Positions 54,009 to 62,979 of a DNA stretch of 64,000 nt are shown piece by piece (positions within the stretch are counted from its first letter, which is position 1; each line of letters begins with the position of its first letter). The notes under the pieces are model-generated. The model was not told the DNA's origin and made no database searches. It was given only the letters and a program-made list of their open reading frames with translations. Origin of the DNA: CBDANW01 sp965197825. GTDB lineage: Bacteria; Acidobacteriota; Vicinamibacteria; Marinacidobacterales; DATDRI01. The position numbers and the translations under genes were made by a program. The stretch spans positions 2,046,001 to 2,110,000 of the forward strand of contig CBDANW010000003.1 in the NCBI GenBank assembly GCA_965197825.1. The letters run 5' to 3'.

Positions 54009-57000
54009 TCACCTTGGCGGATTCTCTCTAACTTGCATCGGCTTGGTCATCGCGTTCACTTCGAGCCAGTAGTGCTGCACCCTTGTGACCTCGTGCCACG
54101 GGAACCGGGCAGGGTCTCTGATCGGCTCTTGGAGTTCCGGGGAGCTCGCACAGTGGGTCACTGCGTAGAGCCAAAAGCAATCGCGGCGATCCTCGGCAAC
54201 GCGACGCTCGTTTGGCGTGAGCAAGATACTGCCGGTGGCGCCGGCGAGACCCTTTACTTCGATCAGACGCAGCTCGCCCGTTTGCCGATCGAAGCTGGTT
54301 ATATCGTAGCCGAGGTTCTTTTCGTGGACGTCCTCAACTTTACGTCCCTGGGCGGTCTCGTGTTCCATAACCACCTGCATGGCCGTCATTTCGGTTTCGG
54401 GATTCGGACGCAGGCGCCGGACGTCCAGGGTCTCGCGGTCGGGGTGGGGTAAGACGAGCACGCTTGCCAGCCGCTCGACCCCCTGCAGGGTCACCGCCCG
54501 CTGCCGCTTAAGTTCTTTGCGCCGGCGTTCGCGCCGCTCCAGCACCTCGGCGTGGCGGGTTTCGGCTTGCGCGAGACGGCCCTCGGCGCCAGTGACCTCC
54601 TTGTCCACTTCCTCTGCGGCGCGACCGATCTCATCATCCATCCGTTGGAGAACCTCGGTCAAGGAGAGTTCGACGTGCTTCTCGATGCGCTCGACCTCAG
54701 ACAAGCGCTCCGAGCGAACATCGTTGATAAAGGGCACCAGGGCGTTTTCGTTGAGCCAAGTCGTCGCTTCCGGAAGAGAAGCGATGGAGGGCAGGTCGAC
54801 TGGTACCATGGCGGGGCTGAAGTCGCCGAGGATATCCGGTTCGCGAAGGCACGGTTCGCCTTCCTCCGTCAGTTCCACAATGAACAGCCGTTCGTGGATG
54901 ACGTGTCCGAGACCATCTACGACCTTTGCCCGGTAGAAATCAAGACGTGTCGGCGCTTCGTGCACCAGGGAATGAAAGCAGACCCCCTTGGCGAAGGTAT
55001 CCCGGCCAAGATCGAGGCTGTGACGACGCAGGGCTTCGAAGAGCGGATGCCCGGGAGTAACCCATTCGAGGTTGTTCTCCTCTGCTGTCTTGCGGTCCGT
55101 CGACAGGCGTGGATAGCGAATCGCCAGCTCCGGGAGCTTCCAGCCCTGCTCGCGCTCATACTTTTTCAAGCCAGACGGTGTCCGACCCGGCTCGAAAGTA
55201 TGCGCCATGCTGCTCAACGGCTTCAGAGTCAAACCTGCATTCTGGGCGCTCTCTTTGATGAACCGTGCGATGGTCTCTGGCACTACGCGCCGCTCCTGTG
55301 CCCGGGCCCGTCGCTCCGTGAGCATATCGAGGTTGAGCTTCTTGGCAGCCAAACCTTCCAGAGCCGTCTGGCAGATTTCCCGAAAGTGGCCCTCATCCAC
55401 ATCCTTCAAGAGCCGCTCCTCGAGATCCACTTCGCCCAGCTTCTCTGCATAGAAGTCACGGAGCACGCGCTCCACGTGGGCGGACGGCAAGACCTCTCCC
55501 ACCACGTTGAACACCGCATCGTCATCGAGGGCGTCCCTGATCTCCTGGAGCTTTTGATGCAGACGTTGGAGCACCCGTCCCTCGATGGTGTTGGTCGCAA
55601 CGAAGTTGAAGATTAGGCAATCCTCCGACTGTCCGTAGCGGTGGATGCGGCCCATGCGCTGTTCGAGCCGGTTCGGGTTCCAGGGGATGTCGTAGTTGAA
55701 GAGGATATGGCAGCACTGAAGGTTGATGCCTTCGCCGGCTGCCTCGGTGGCCACCAGAACCTGGATGGCGCCTTCGCGGAACTGCTGTTCGGTATAGAGT
55801 CGGCTTCCCCGTTCGTCACGTGAGCCGGGCTTCATACCGCCGTGGATGCAGCCGACGCTAAAGCCCCAGGCTTTCAGATGCTCCATCAGATAGTCGAGGG
55901 TATCCTTGAACTCCGTGAAGAGCAGCAGTCGCTGGTCGGAACGGTCGAAGAACCCCTCCTTCTGCATGATCTCCCGAAGATGTCCGAGTTTTGCCTCGCT
56001 GCCCGAGCCTTCGACTGCCTTCGCCTCTTCGGCAAGTTCCAGAAGTTCGGCAATCTCTCTACGTACCTGCTCTGTGTTGCCGGTCAGCGTGATCGCCTCC
56101 AGCGTCCTTTCCAGGCGCTCGCGCTCGGCGTCCTCGAACTCCTCGAGCTCCTCCCAATCGGGAAGGTTCGGTGGTGCTGTCCGCACCAGTTTCTGGGCAT
56201 GCTTGAGGCCATCCTCCAGACGCTTGGCTCGTTTCTCAAGCGATCGCCGCAAGGCGTACGTGCTCGAGGCAAGACGCCTTTGGTACAACGACATCAGGAA
56301 ACCAACCGCCCGAGCCCGAGGGTCGTCGCCCTGTGCAGCGGCCCGGGCGCTCTGCCGTTTCACGAACCGCGTGACCTTCTGGTACAGCTCTAACTCGGGA
56401 CCATTGATGGAGAAGTTGGCCGTGCGCGGGATACGCTTGGTGAATACCGGTTTCGCGTTCCACTTTCCGTCTGGCTGAAGTTCCGGGAAGTAAACCATCG
56501 TCTCCTTGGTGCGGCGCAGGTAGAAGGGTGCCCGCCTCCGCTCCATGGCCTCGTGGATAGATTTCACGTCGGCGTAGGCATCCCGGTCGAGAAGCTGCAG
56601 AAACAGTGTGAAGTTCTGCGGGTCGCCCTTGTGGGGCGTGGCGGTCAGCAGAAGCATGTGATCGGCACTGTCGCGCAGCAGTTCCCCTAGCCGGTAGCGC
56701 TGGCTCTTATGGGTCTCGTCACGGGCCGACATGCGGTGCGCCTCGTCGACGATCACCAAATCCCAGTGCACCTGCTGTAGTCCTGGCAAGATCTCGGTGC
56801 GCTTGGCGAGGTCGAGCGAGGTGATGATTTGCTTTTGCTCCAGCCACTGGTTGACACCAAATTGGTCTCGGATGTCGCTGCCCTTGAGCACGAGGAACTT
56901 CTCGTCGAACTTTTCCTTGAGTTCCCGCTGCCACTGAAATGCAAGGTTCGCGGGGCAGACGACGAGAACCCGTTCAATGAGACCCCTGAGCTTGAGCTCG

Positions 57001-57452
57001 CGGATGAGCAGACCCGCCATAATCGTCTTGCCCGCACCGGCATCGTCGGCGAGCAGGAAGCGTACGGTGGGAAGCTTGAGGAGGTGCTCGTAGACCGCTT
57101 CGAGCTGGTGTGGCAGAGGGTCCACGCGCGAAATCGAAAGTCCGAAATAAGGGTCGAACTCGTAGGCGATGCCGAGCAAATAGGCATGGAGCCCGATGCG
57201 CAGAAGCCGCCCGTCGCCGTCATAGGAAAGAGCAGCATCGGCGATGGTCAGGCTGGAAATGTCATCGGACGTGAGCGTGACCAGACGGAACTGCTCCGAC
57301 TGCTGGCCGACGAGACCCGCGACCCAGACATCGGGCCCGTTTGAACGAACGGTCTCCACCCGCATCGGCTCGCTGAACAGCGGACCGGTCAGAACCTGTC
57401 CTTCCCGGAGCACAGCTTCAGTACTCAACGGGTATTTCCTGTTCTCAGCCAT
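54009..57452 (-). CDS. SNF2-family helicase with DUF3883-like C-terminus
   Basis: 1147 residues. A small beta-rich N-terminus (VLREGQVLTGPLFSEPMRVE) precedes the SNF2 core: GAGKT at 139-143, DEAH at 236-239, LLTATPHKGDP near 275, and helicase C motifs LVATEAAGEGINLQ and LEQRMGRIHRYGQ in the middle. Long helical segments follow, then near 1065-1085 NLGYDITSFDRQTGELRLIE with IEVKG, a DUF3883-like/PD-(D/E)XK-like end. This build is close to DISARM DrmD and to the helicases of DUF1156-methyltransferase systems, but neither drmA/B/C nor a DUF1156 gene is seen, so it appears orphaned. The frame is intact. Confidence 0.85.
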   Translation of the reverse strand: MAENRKYPLSTEAVLREGQVLTGPLFSEPMRVETVRSNGPDVWVAGLVGQQSEQFRLVTLTSDDISSLTIADAALSYDGDGRLLRIGLHAYLLGIAYEFDPYFGLSISRVDPLPHQLEAVYEHLLKLPTVRFLLADDAGAGKTIMAGLLIRELKLRGLIERVLVVCPANLAFQWQRELKEKFDEKFLVLKGSDIRDQFGVNQWLEQKQIITSLDLAKRTEILPGLQQVHWDLVIVDEAHRMSARDETHKSQRYRLGELLRDSADHMLLLTATPHKGDPQNFTLFLQLLDRDAYADVKSIHEAMERRRAPFYLRRTKETMVYFPELQPDGKWNAKPVFTKRIPRTANFSINGPELELYQKVTRFVKRQSARAAAQGDDPRARAVGFLMSLYQRRLASSTYALRRSLEKRAKRLEDGLKHAQKLVRTAPPNLPDWEELEEFEDAERERLERTLEAITLTGNTEQVRREIAELLELAEEAKAVEGSGSEAKLGHLREIMQKEGFFDRSDQRLLLFTEFKDTLDYLMEHLKAWGFSVGCIHGGMKPGSRDERGSRLYTEQQFREGAIQVLVATEAAGEGINLQCCHILFNYDIPWNPNRLEQRMGRIHRYGQSEDCLIFNFVATNTIEGRVLQRLHQKLQEIRDALDDDAVFNVVGEVLPSAHVERVLRDFYAEKLGEVDLEERLLKDVDEGHFREICQTALEGLAAKKLNLDMLTERRARAQERRVVPETIARFIKESAQNAGLTLKPLSSMAHTFEPGRTPSGLKKYEREQGWKLPELAIRYPRLSTDRKTAEENNLEWVTPGHPLFEALRRHSLDLGRDTFAKGVCFHSLVHEAPTRLDFYRAKVVDGLGHVIHERLFIVELTEEGEPCLREPDILGDFSPAMVPVDLPSIASLPEATTWLNENALVPFINDVRSERLSEVERIEKHVELSLTEVLQRMDDEIGRAAEEVDKEVTGAEGRLAQAETRHAEVLERRERRRKELKRQRAVTLQGVERLASVLVLPHPDRETLDVRRLRPNPETEMTAMQVVMEHETAQGRKVEDVHEKNLGYDITSFDRQTGELRLIEVKGLAGATGSILLTPNERRVAEDRRDCFWLYAVTHCASSPELQEPIRDPARFPWHEVTRVQHYWLEVNAMTKPMQVRENPPR

Positions 57453-57527
57453 TCTTGCTGGAGCTTCTTCTCGGCCACGCTTCCCTTCATCCTTGTTAGA
57501 TGGGCGAGTCTCTGAATTGCGCCCACC

Positions 57528-57600
57528 GCTTCACCCACTTGCACCTTTCGCGAAGACAGCTCGATGACGACGAGCACATAGTAGGTCACGAACCTCCGAC
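57528..57600 (-). pseudogene. Integrase-type transposase scrap
   Basis: Minus strand reads RRFVTYYVLVVIELSSRKVQ, about 25 codons matching the core of the transposase at 44540-45262. The 57453-57754 gap otherwise shows nothing. Confidence 0.5.
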
Positions 57601-57754
57601 CTGGGCATCGACGCCCAGATCAAAATTCAGAGCGCCGCCTTGCAACACCGTCAGGCCGTAGCCCAGCCGGTAGTCCCGCCCGTGCTCCGATGACGCGAGT
57701 GCTTTGCTGCAAGACTTACAATCATCTTGGCGTCAACATCCAGGCGGCATTTCT

Positions 57755-58672
57755 TCACATGTTCATGTAGTCGTCGTACGATTCTAGCTGAAACAATTCA
57801 TGTAGATCGGCTTCTCGCGTTTTGCTGAACCTAGGCTCAAGATCTCCATGAATGATCTCTTCGAGGCTGGAAAGACTTAGTCCACACACTAAACACTCAA
57901 ATTCAGCTGCAAGATATTCCTCGTCGACGTAAAGTGCTTCATCAACGTATTTGGGCTGCAGTTCCCTGATTAGGTTTCCTCGCATGATACCGTCACTTTC
58001 GCAGGCAGGACACTGTTGCGCAATAGCATCGGTGAGCGATTTGGTTATTCCGAGTAGCTGCGTTCGTGCGAGTGTTTCCCTCAATTCGTTTCGTTCTTGT
58101 TCTTCTTGAGAGTTCGTACGGAATTCGGTTGCATGTTTTTGGATCTTATTTTTTACCTTTGATAGAATTTCCTGATTTAGAGTCTTAATCAATTCATCGG
58201 CAGATTCAGCTAGTTCCGCACCCAGGAACGCGTCAAGCTGATATCCCAAGTGAGTGCAGAGTATTTTGCAGACCTCGTAAAAACGTGGCAGCCAGGAAGA
58301 TTCCTTGAGATCCTCAAACGGAACTCCACCCGTATGGATTTCTTCATTGCGAAGAACGGCCATGTAGTCGCACAGAGCACGATGCTCTCTACCATAGTTT
58401 GGGAGAACCTTTTCCAGACGTAGGTATACAGCGTGAACCGGTATCGACCGCGGAGATCCAGTGGTGTCGTACCCCAAAGCATGGAGTATGTTATTCAGCT
58501 CCTTCGGATCAGCGTTTAGAACAGGATGAATCTTTGCAAGTGAAGCACGCGCAAGCAGCTCCAGTGCGAGGGCAGACCAAAAAGGAAACTGACTTGACGA
58601 ATGTTCATTCTCGTTTGCGCGATCGATGTAGACTTTTGCTTTGAGATAAAGGTCCTCATAATTCCAATTCAT
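57755..58672 (-). CDS. HEPN-like protein with zinc-finger C-terminus
   Basis: 305 residues. The N-terminal 150 residues are helical and include FPFWSALALELLARASLAKI and VLRNEEIHTGG, where R108-x4-H113 fits the HEPN ribonuclease motif. C-terminal CPAC (221-224) and CLVC (260-263) make a four-cysteine zinc site. The ATG overlaps the stop of the upstream dioxygenase gene as ATGA. An RNA-cutting effector with a zinc-binding regulatory part is likely but not proven; similar HEPN proteins act as toxins or abortive-infection nucleases. Confidence 0.62.
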   Translation of the reverse strand: MNWNYEDLYLKAKVYIDRANENEHSSSQFPFWSALALELLARASLAKIHPVLNADPKELNNILHALGYDTTGSPRSIPVHAVYLRLEKVLPNYGREHRALCDYMAVLRNEEIHTGGVPFEDLKESSWLPRFYEVCKILCTHLGYQLDAFLGAELAESADELIKTLNQEILSKVKNKIQKHATEFRTNSQEEQERNELRETLARTQLLGITKSLTDAIAQQCPACESDGIMRGNLIRELQPKYVDEALYVDEEYLAAEFECLVCGLSLSSLEEIIHGDLEPRFSKTREADLHELFQLESYDDYMNM

Positions 58673-59328
58673 GGAGATGGCTCCTGCACAAGTACCCGAA
58701 CCAACATTCGATCATGATCGAGCTCTGCCGCAGCTCCCCGAGCGTGCAGCATGCGGTGGTTGTCAACAACAAGGAGGTCGCCTCTCTTCCACGGTATTGA
58801 AATCGGGTGACTCGACCGGATTCTCGAGTTCATCAATGACGAACCGTCGACAGCACTGCGATTCATCGGCTTCATGCATTCAACATCAAATCGGATTCGC
58901 AACCCTCTCTCGTGGTGTTGAATAAGAGAGCACAGGAACGGCCGAGTTCCCCCAGTCTTCCAAACACCAGCTCGAAGCTTCTGAACGTGCTTCTCACTGA
59001 GCTCCCAGCCAGCTACGTCAATAAGAAACGTCGGACGCTTTCCCAAGCCTGGATTGTCACAGTAGAGAAGGAGAAAACGCGGAGGCCGACGCAAGTACGC
59101 GGACTCGGTGTGAAATGGAAAAGCTCCCAGACCATAGCGACTGGACAACGTATTTGGTGGCGCGTTTTCAGATTTTTGAGGTCGAATTGTGCGAACCAAC
59201 AGTGGATTTCTACGCTCACCAACGGGTGCTCCCAGGAAATGCGCAACCTCGATCGTAGCATCGCGATCCCATCCGGATGACCAGTGGAAACCGACTGCTG
59301 AGACATCCGTCCTTATCTGTTTGCCCAT
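58669..59328 (-). CDS. TauD/TfdA-like Fe(II)/2-oxoglutarate dioxygenase
   Basis: 219 residues. Iron-binding HxE at H73 and E75 (FPFHTESAYLRRP) replaces the usual HxD; the distal part WKRGDLLVVDNHRMLHARGA gives the third ligand His and DRMLVRVLVQ the 2-oxoglutarate-binding Arg. The chain is about 60 residues shorter than TauD, so an N-terminal piece may be missing or the family compact. It is the first gene of a two-gene unit with the HEPN/zinc protein. Its substrate is unknown; small-molecule or tRNA/amino-acid hydroxylation is possible. Confidence 0.75.
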   Translation of the reverse strand: MGKQIRTDVSAVGFHWSSGWDRDATIEVAHFLGAPVGERRNPLLVRTIRPQKSENAPPNTLSSRYGLGAFPFHTESAYLRRPPRFLLLYCDNPGLGKRPTFLIDVAGWELSEKHVQKLRAGVWKTGGTRPFLCSLIQHHERGLRIRFDVECMKPMNRSAVDGSSLMNSRIRSSHPISIPWKRGDLLVVDNHRMLHARGAAAELDHDRMLVRVLVQEPSP

Positions 59329-59682
59329 TCAGTCGCCTGCTGTATCGGTGTTCCGATGCTGTACCGTACTTCAAAAAATGGTGAAGTTCTAACCTCCCTG
59401 TAAAAGTCGGTGCACCGAGGCGCCTGCTTACGCTCGACGAAGAACGTAAGCTGCTTCCGAGGAAAAGGTTCTCTGCGGCGAGGGCGCTGCGCGAGCGGCA
59501 TAGGTTGCGAGCGAACGCGATGGCGTTCAGAACAATAGACCGAATATTCGAAAACAGTTCCACTAGCGAGCCTCTTCACGTTCCTAAGAAGCGGGTGCCA
59601 TTGTCGGGTCGACCGGCACGAAGCAGCCGAGCATGGCAGGTCTAAACCGCCAATCAACTCTGGATCGACTTTTTGCGGAGCA
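59329..59682. other. Gap with IS scraps
   Basis: A family-D stretch at 59629-59682 (GGCAGGTCTAAACCGCCAAT to TTTTTGCGGAGCA) directly abuts IS256 copy 5. The rest shows short scraps resembling transposase leaders but nothing firm. Confidence 0.4.
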
Positions 59683-61082
59683 GGTGATGTCTTAAGATTC
59701 CTGTCAAAGAAAAACGATGTATGGTTCCCCAAGCTCAAACCCGTCCCCGTCATGGGGACAGAAAAGGAGAACCATACATCATGGGAAAGGTACTACCGAG
59801 TCAGCGATTACTCAAGCAGTTCGAGGAACAACTGGTATTTGGGGAGATGAATCTCTCGGAGATCGTCCGGTCGGGAGCTCAGATGATGCTTCAATATGCG
59901 TTGGAGCGCGAGGTGACGGAGGCGTTGGGTCGAAACTACTATGAGAACGCTCCGGCAACGACGAAGGAGAAGGGACGACGCAACGGGTATGAGTCGCATC
60001 GGGTCCTCACGGGCGAGGGAGCGGTAACGGTGCAAGTGCCGCGGGTACGAGAAACAGAGAAGGTGTTTCAGTCAAAGATTCTCGACGCCTACGTGAGCCG
60101 GACCGAGAAACTCGATGAACTGATCGCGCGGATGTACGTCCACGGGATGTCGACGCGTGACATTGAGGCGACGTTCGCGGACGTGCTGAGCGGCACGGGT
60201 GTCTCGAAGTCGGTGGTGAGCCGGGTCACACGGTGTCTGTCGGAGGATTTCGAGGCGTTTCGAAAACGGGATCTCTCGAACGAGAAGCTGTTGTATCTCG
60301 AGCTCGACGGCACGTACCTGCGCTACCACCAAGGAGCGGAGAGGAAAGAGCCCATCCTCGTTGCGACCGGCTATCGCGCTGATGGGACGCGAGTTCTTCT
60401 TCATATCGGTGTCGGCAACCGAGAATCCTACGAGAACTGGAAGGGGTTCTTGCAGGAGATAGTGGCCCGAGGAATGAGGGAGCCGTTGCTCATCGTGACG
60501 GACGGGAATCCTGGAGTGCTCAAAGCGATCGCAGAGGTCTTCCCTCGAAGCCTCAAGCAACGTTGCCAGAAGCACCGCCTCGAGAACATCCTGGGCAAGA
60601 CTCCGAAGGAAGTGCGCGACGAACTCAAGGCGGCCATCCTTGAGTCGTTCCATGCGAACAGCTACGAGCAAGGGCTGAAGAAGGGTCGGGAGGTGATCGC
60701 TCGGTACCGTCAACGATTCCCGAGCGCGATGAAGTGCATGGAAGAGACCCTCGAAGCGTGTCTTCAGGCGCTACGCCTTCCTGCGGCGCATCACAAAAGG
60801 CTTCGCACGTCGAATCTACTTGAGCGCACGTTCGGAGAGCACAAACGTCGCACAAAGGTCATTCCTCACTTCTTCACCGAGGAGGCCGCGATGAAACTCT
60901 CGTTCGCTGTGCTCTTGGCCGTCGCAAACAAATGGCGCGGCGTGAGGATGGATGTCTTCGCCGCTAGGAAAGTCGAGGAGCTTCGCAACGAGCTTCTCCC
61001 GCAAGGCACGTCGGAGGAATCAGCAGCTTAACCGAGCGCGGGGAACCGTACGGAGATTTGACAGGAAAATTAAGACTTGACC
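59683..61082 (+). mobile_element. IS256-family element A, copy 5
   Basis: A full 1400-bp copy with both terminal repeats. Its flanks (GCGGAGCA at 59675-59682, ACGGAGCA at 61083-61090) match at 7 of 8 positions, so a target duplication with one later change remains. The insertion interrupts a family-D sequence that would otherwise run into the Vsr-like fragment. Confidence 0.92.
59781..61031 (+). CDS. IS256-family transposase, copy 5
   Basis: 416 residues, identical to copy 1 apart from A-to-T in GKTPKEVRD. The upstream 11-bp hairpin (59716-59726 with 59770-59780) covers the start region. All DDE motifs are intact. Confidence 0.92.
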   Translation: MGKVLPSQRLLKQFEEQLVFGEMNLSEIVRSGAQMMLQYALEREVTEALGRNYYENAPATTKEKGRRNGYESHRVLTGEGAVTVQVPRVRETEKVFQSKILDAYVSRTEKLDELIARMYVHGMSTRDIEATFADVLSGTGVSKSVVSRVTRCLSEDFEAFRKRDLSNEKLLYLELDGTYLRYHQGAERKEPILVATGYRADGTRVLLHIGVGNRESYENWKGFLQEIVARGMREPLLIVTDGNPGVLKAIAEVFPRSLKQRCQKHRLENILGKTPKEVRDELKAAILESFHANSYEQGLKKGREVIARYRQRFPSAMKCMEETLEACLQALRLPAAHHKRLRTSNLLERTFGEHKRRTKVIPHFFTEEAAMKLSFAVLLAVANKWRGVRMDVFAARKVEELRNELLPQGTSEESAA

Positions 61083-61083
61083 A

Positions 61084-61266
61084 CGGAGCACAACCCACTG
61101 GTCGAAGCGCAGGAATAAGCTGCTGCATGGCGCAAACCCGGGCTATTGGGTCGCCAAGATTGAGCGCAACATAGGTCGAGACAGGGAGATCACAGAGCGC
61201 CTGAAGAAGGATGGATGGAGCGTACTTCGGCTCTGGGAGTCGGAGGTGCAGCGTGAACTCGACCGC
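61084..61266 (+). pseudogene. Vsr-like (very short patch repair) endonuclease, C-terminal fragment
   Basis: The plus frame reads HWSKRRNKLLHGANPGYWVA, then KIERNIGRDREITERLKKDG and WSVLRLWESEVQRELDR, the conserved end of Vsr-type endonucleases (YWxxKIxRNxxRDxxxxxxL..GWxVLRxWE). It is cut by IS256 copy 5 on the left and by a MITE end on the right. Vsr usually accompanies a cytosine-5 methyltransferase, none of which is seen here. Confidence 0.65.
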
Positions 61267-61420
61267 GTCCTGTGCCAAAACTCGGCCCTTTTGAAATAGA
61301 CCATAGATCAGCAGCTTAGTGTCTGTGTTTGCGACCGGACCAAGGGCCGTAGGCTTTACAATCGTCTGGCCCGAGGGTGTTATCTTCAGATCCATGATGA
61401 CGTACCACGTGAAGTCTCCT
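61267..61420. repeat. MITE-family left-half copy
   Basis: Begins GTCCTGTGCCAAAACTCGGC and follows the MITE as far as CCATGATGACGTACCACG, then leaves it. Together with the full copy at 62541 it brackets the dehydrogenase gene. Confidence 0.65.
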
Positions 61421-61461
61421 CGGGAAACTTCTAGACCCGGCGAGCTGGTTCGCACACCGCC

Positions 61462-62526
61462 ATGAGTAGCTTGATGAAAGCCGTCCGCTGTCACCGCTAC
61501 GTCGGTCTCGACGACCAGGGGCGACCCCTGGCGACTCCGGCTTCGCTCCGAGAGGCCCTCTCGTTGGACGAGATTCCGCCACCGGCCTGCGAACCGGGGC
61601 AGGTGTTGGTTCAAACTCGGTATGCCGGTGTGCAGTATCCGGATGCCCTGCAGGCGCAGGGCCTTTACCAGCAGCGGCCACGGCTTCCGTATGTGCCAGG
61701 GATGGACGTGTCGGGCATGGTCCTGGAGCTAGGCGATGGTGTCGACGGGTTGGCGGTGGGCGACGAGGTCTTCGCGCAAATGAGCGTGGGCGGTCTGGCC
61801 GAGGTCGCCGCTGCGCCGGCGTCGTCGGTCTGGCCGGCGCCGACCGGGGTCCCCCTGTCTGCGTGTGCGAATCTGGGGCGAAACTTCTTTCCAGCCTACT
61901 ACTCCTTGAAGATTCTCGGTGAGGTCACGGCAGGAGATCTGGTGTTGGTCGATGGAGCGTCCGGGGGGGTGGGGATGGCGGCGGTGGAGCTGGCGAAGGC
62001 GATGGGTGCATCAGTGATCGCTGGCGTCAGCGTCCCGGACAAGAAGGAGTTTGCGACCGCCGCTGGCGCCGACCGAGTGCTCTGCTACGGTCGAGACGGC
62101 GACAGTTACCGCACGTTCAAGACGGAGGTGAAGCAAGCGGCCACCGAGCTCGGCCACTCGGAGGGCGTCGACGTCGTGATCGACATGGTGCAGGGAGAGC
62201 TCTTCGAGGCGGCGCTCATGTCGGTGATCCGACCGCTCGGACGGATCTGTCTCGTCGGCTTCACTGCGGGACAGAAGCCGATCCGCCCTGGGTTGTTACT
62301 CATCAAGGAAGCGGCTGTCATCGGGAGCCTCTGGAGTGGATGGGCTGGTCGCCATCCGCGCGAGCATCAACAGAACGTGGCGGAGATCATCGACTTTTTG
62401 GCGACCGGCCGGGTCCAGCCGCGTGTCAACCGGGTGTTTCCGCTCGAGAGTTTTCTTGAGGCGTTCGAGCTGTTCGAGAACAACCGTGGCAGGGGAAACA
62501 CGGTCGTCAGCTTCGCTGAATCCTGA
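61462..62526 (+). CDS. Zinc-independent MDR family quinone oxidoreductase
   Basis: 354 residues. The medium-chain dehydrogenase/reductase fold is clear: an N-terminal GroES-like domain (PPACEPGQVLVQTRYAGVQY, PYVPGMDVSGMVLELGDGVD), then the NAD(P)-binding motif VDGASGGVGMAAVELAKAMG with GASGGVG at 165-171. The zinc-ligand Cys/His set of alcohol dehydrogenases is absent, so this is a quinone-oxidoreductase-type enzyme using NADPH. Its high GC and metabolic nature differ from the defence genes around it. Flanked by a partial and a full MITE, it looks like a passenger carried into the island. Confidence 0.85.
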   Translation: MSSLMKAVRCHRYVGLDDQGRPLATPASLREALSLDEIPPPACEPGQVLVQTRYAGVQYPDALQAQGLYQQRPRLPYVPGMDVSGMVLELGDGVDGLAVGDEVFAQMSVGGLAEVAAAPASSVWPAPTGVPLSACANLGRNFFPAYYSLKILGEVTAGDLVLVDGASGGVGMAAVELAKAMGASVIAGVSVPDKKEFATAAGADRVLCYGRDGDSYRTFKTEVKQAATELGHSEGVDVVIDMVQGELFEAALMSVIRPLGRICLVGFTAGQKPIRPGLLLIKEAAVIGSLWSGWAGRHPREHQQNVAEIIDFLATGRVQPRVNRVFPLESFLEAFELFENNRGRGNTVVSFAES

Positions 62527-62540
62527 CGCCGCGCGCCCCC

Positions 62541-62857
62541 GTCCTGTGCCAAAACTCGGCCCTTTTGAAATAGCCCATGGCTGTAATTTAATGCACCGTA
62601 TAGTCTTAGTGTCATTTTACCAACACTTAATGGCGGAAGCACCCATGAGGTCTGTGTGAGCGGCAGGGCTGCCCGATCGAACAACGGTTGCCTGACCAAC
62701 AGTAGGAATTGCACACGGTACGTCATGATGGATCCGAAGATAACACCCTCGGGCCAGACGATTGTAAAGGCCACGGCCCTTGGCACCATCGCAAAACACA
62801 GACGCTAAGCTGCTGATTTATCGGCTATTTCAAGAGGGCCGAGTTTTGGCACAGGAC
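62541..62857. mobile_element. MITE-like element, full copy 3
   Basis: 317 bp with perfect terminal repeats (GTCCTGTGCCAAAACTCGGC and complement) in the orientation of copy 2. Confidence 0.75.
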
Positions 62858-62862
62858 GGGAC

Positions 62863-62937
62863 CGGGCGCTGACCGGGGGCCGTGCGGGCGGCAGAAAAGA
62901 GGCCACCCGAGAGGCCCGGAATCGAGGCCGGAGCTAC
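62863..62937. repeat. Dispersed repeat, partial copy 3
   Basis: Matches the last 75 bp of the repeats at 1918-2200 and 30079-30365 (GACCGGGCGCTGACCGGGGG to GAGGCCGG). It directly follows the MITE. Confidence 0.5.
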
Positions 62938-62979
62938 CCCGGATTCCGTGAACAATCGCGACCAGTACAGCTGGATCGA

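Noticed and set aside
54552..55616. 354-codon plus-strand frame inside the SNF2 gene
   Set aside because: Shadow of the helicase gene in a GC-rich sequence; no domain or ribosome binding site.
54009..57452. A complete DISARM system
   Set aside because: Only a DrmD-like helicase is present; no DUF1998, phospholipase-D or DrmA gene is seen in the window.
5629..62857. Regular repeats as a second CRISPR array
   Set aside because: The GTCCTGTGCCAAAAC repeats are widely and irregularly spaced, occur in both orientations and are terminal repeats of a MITE-like element.
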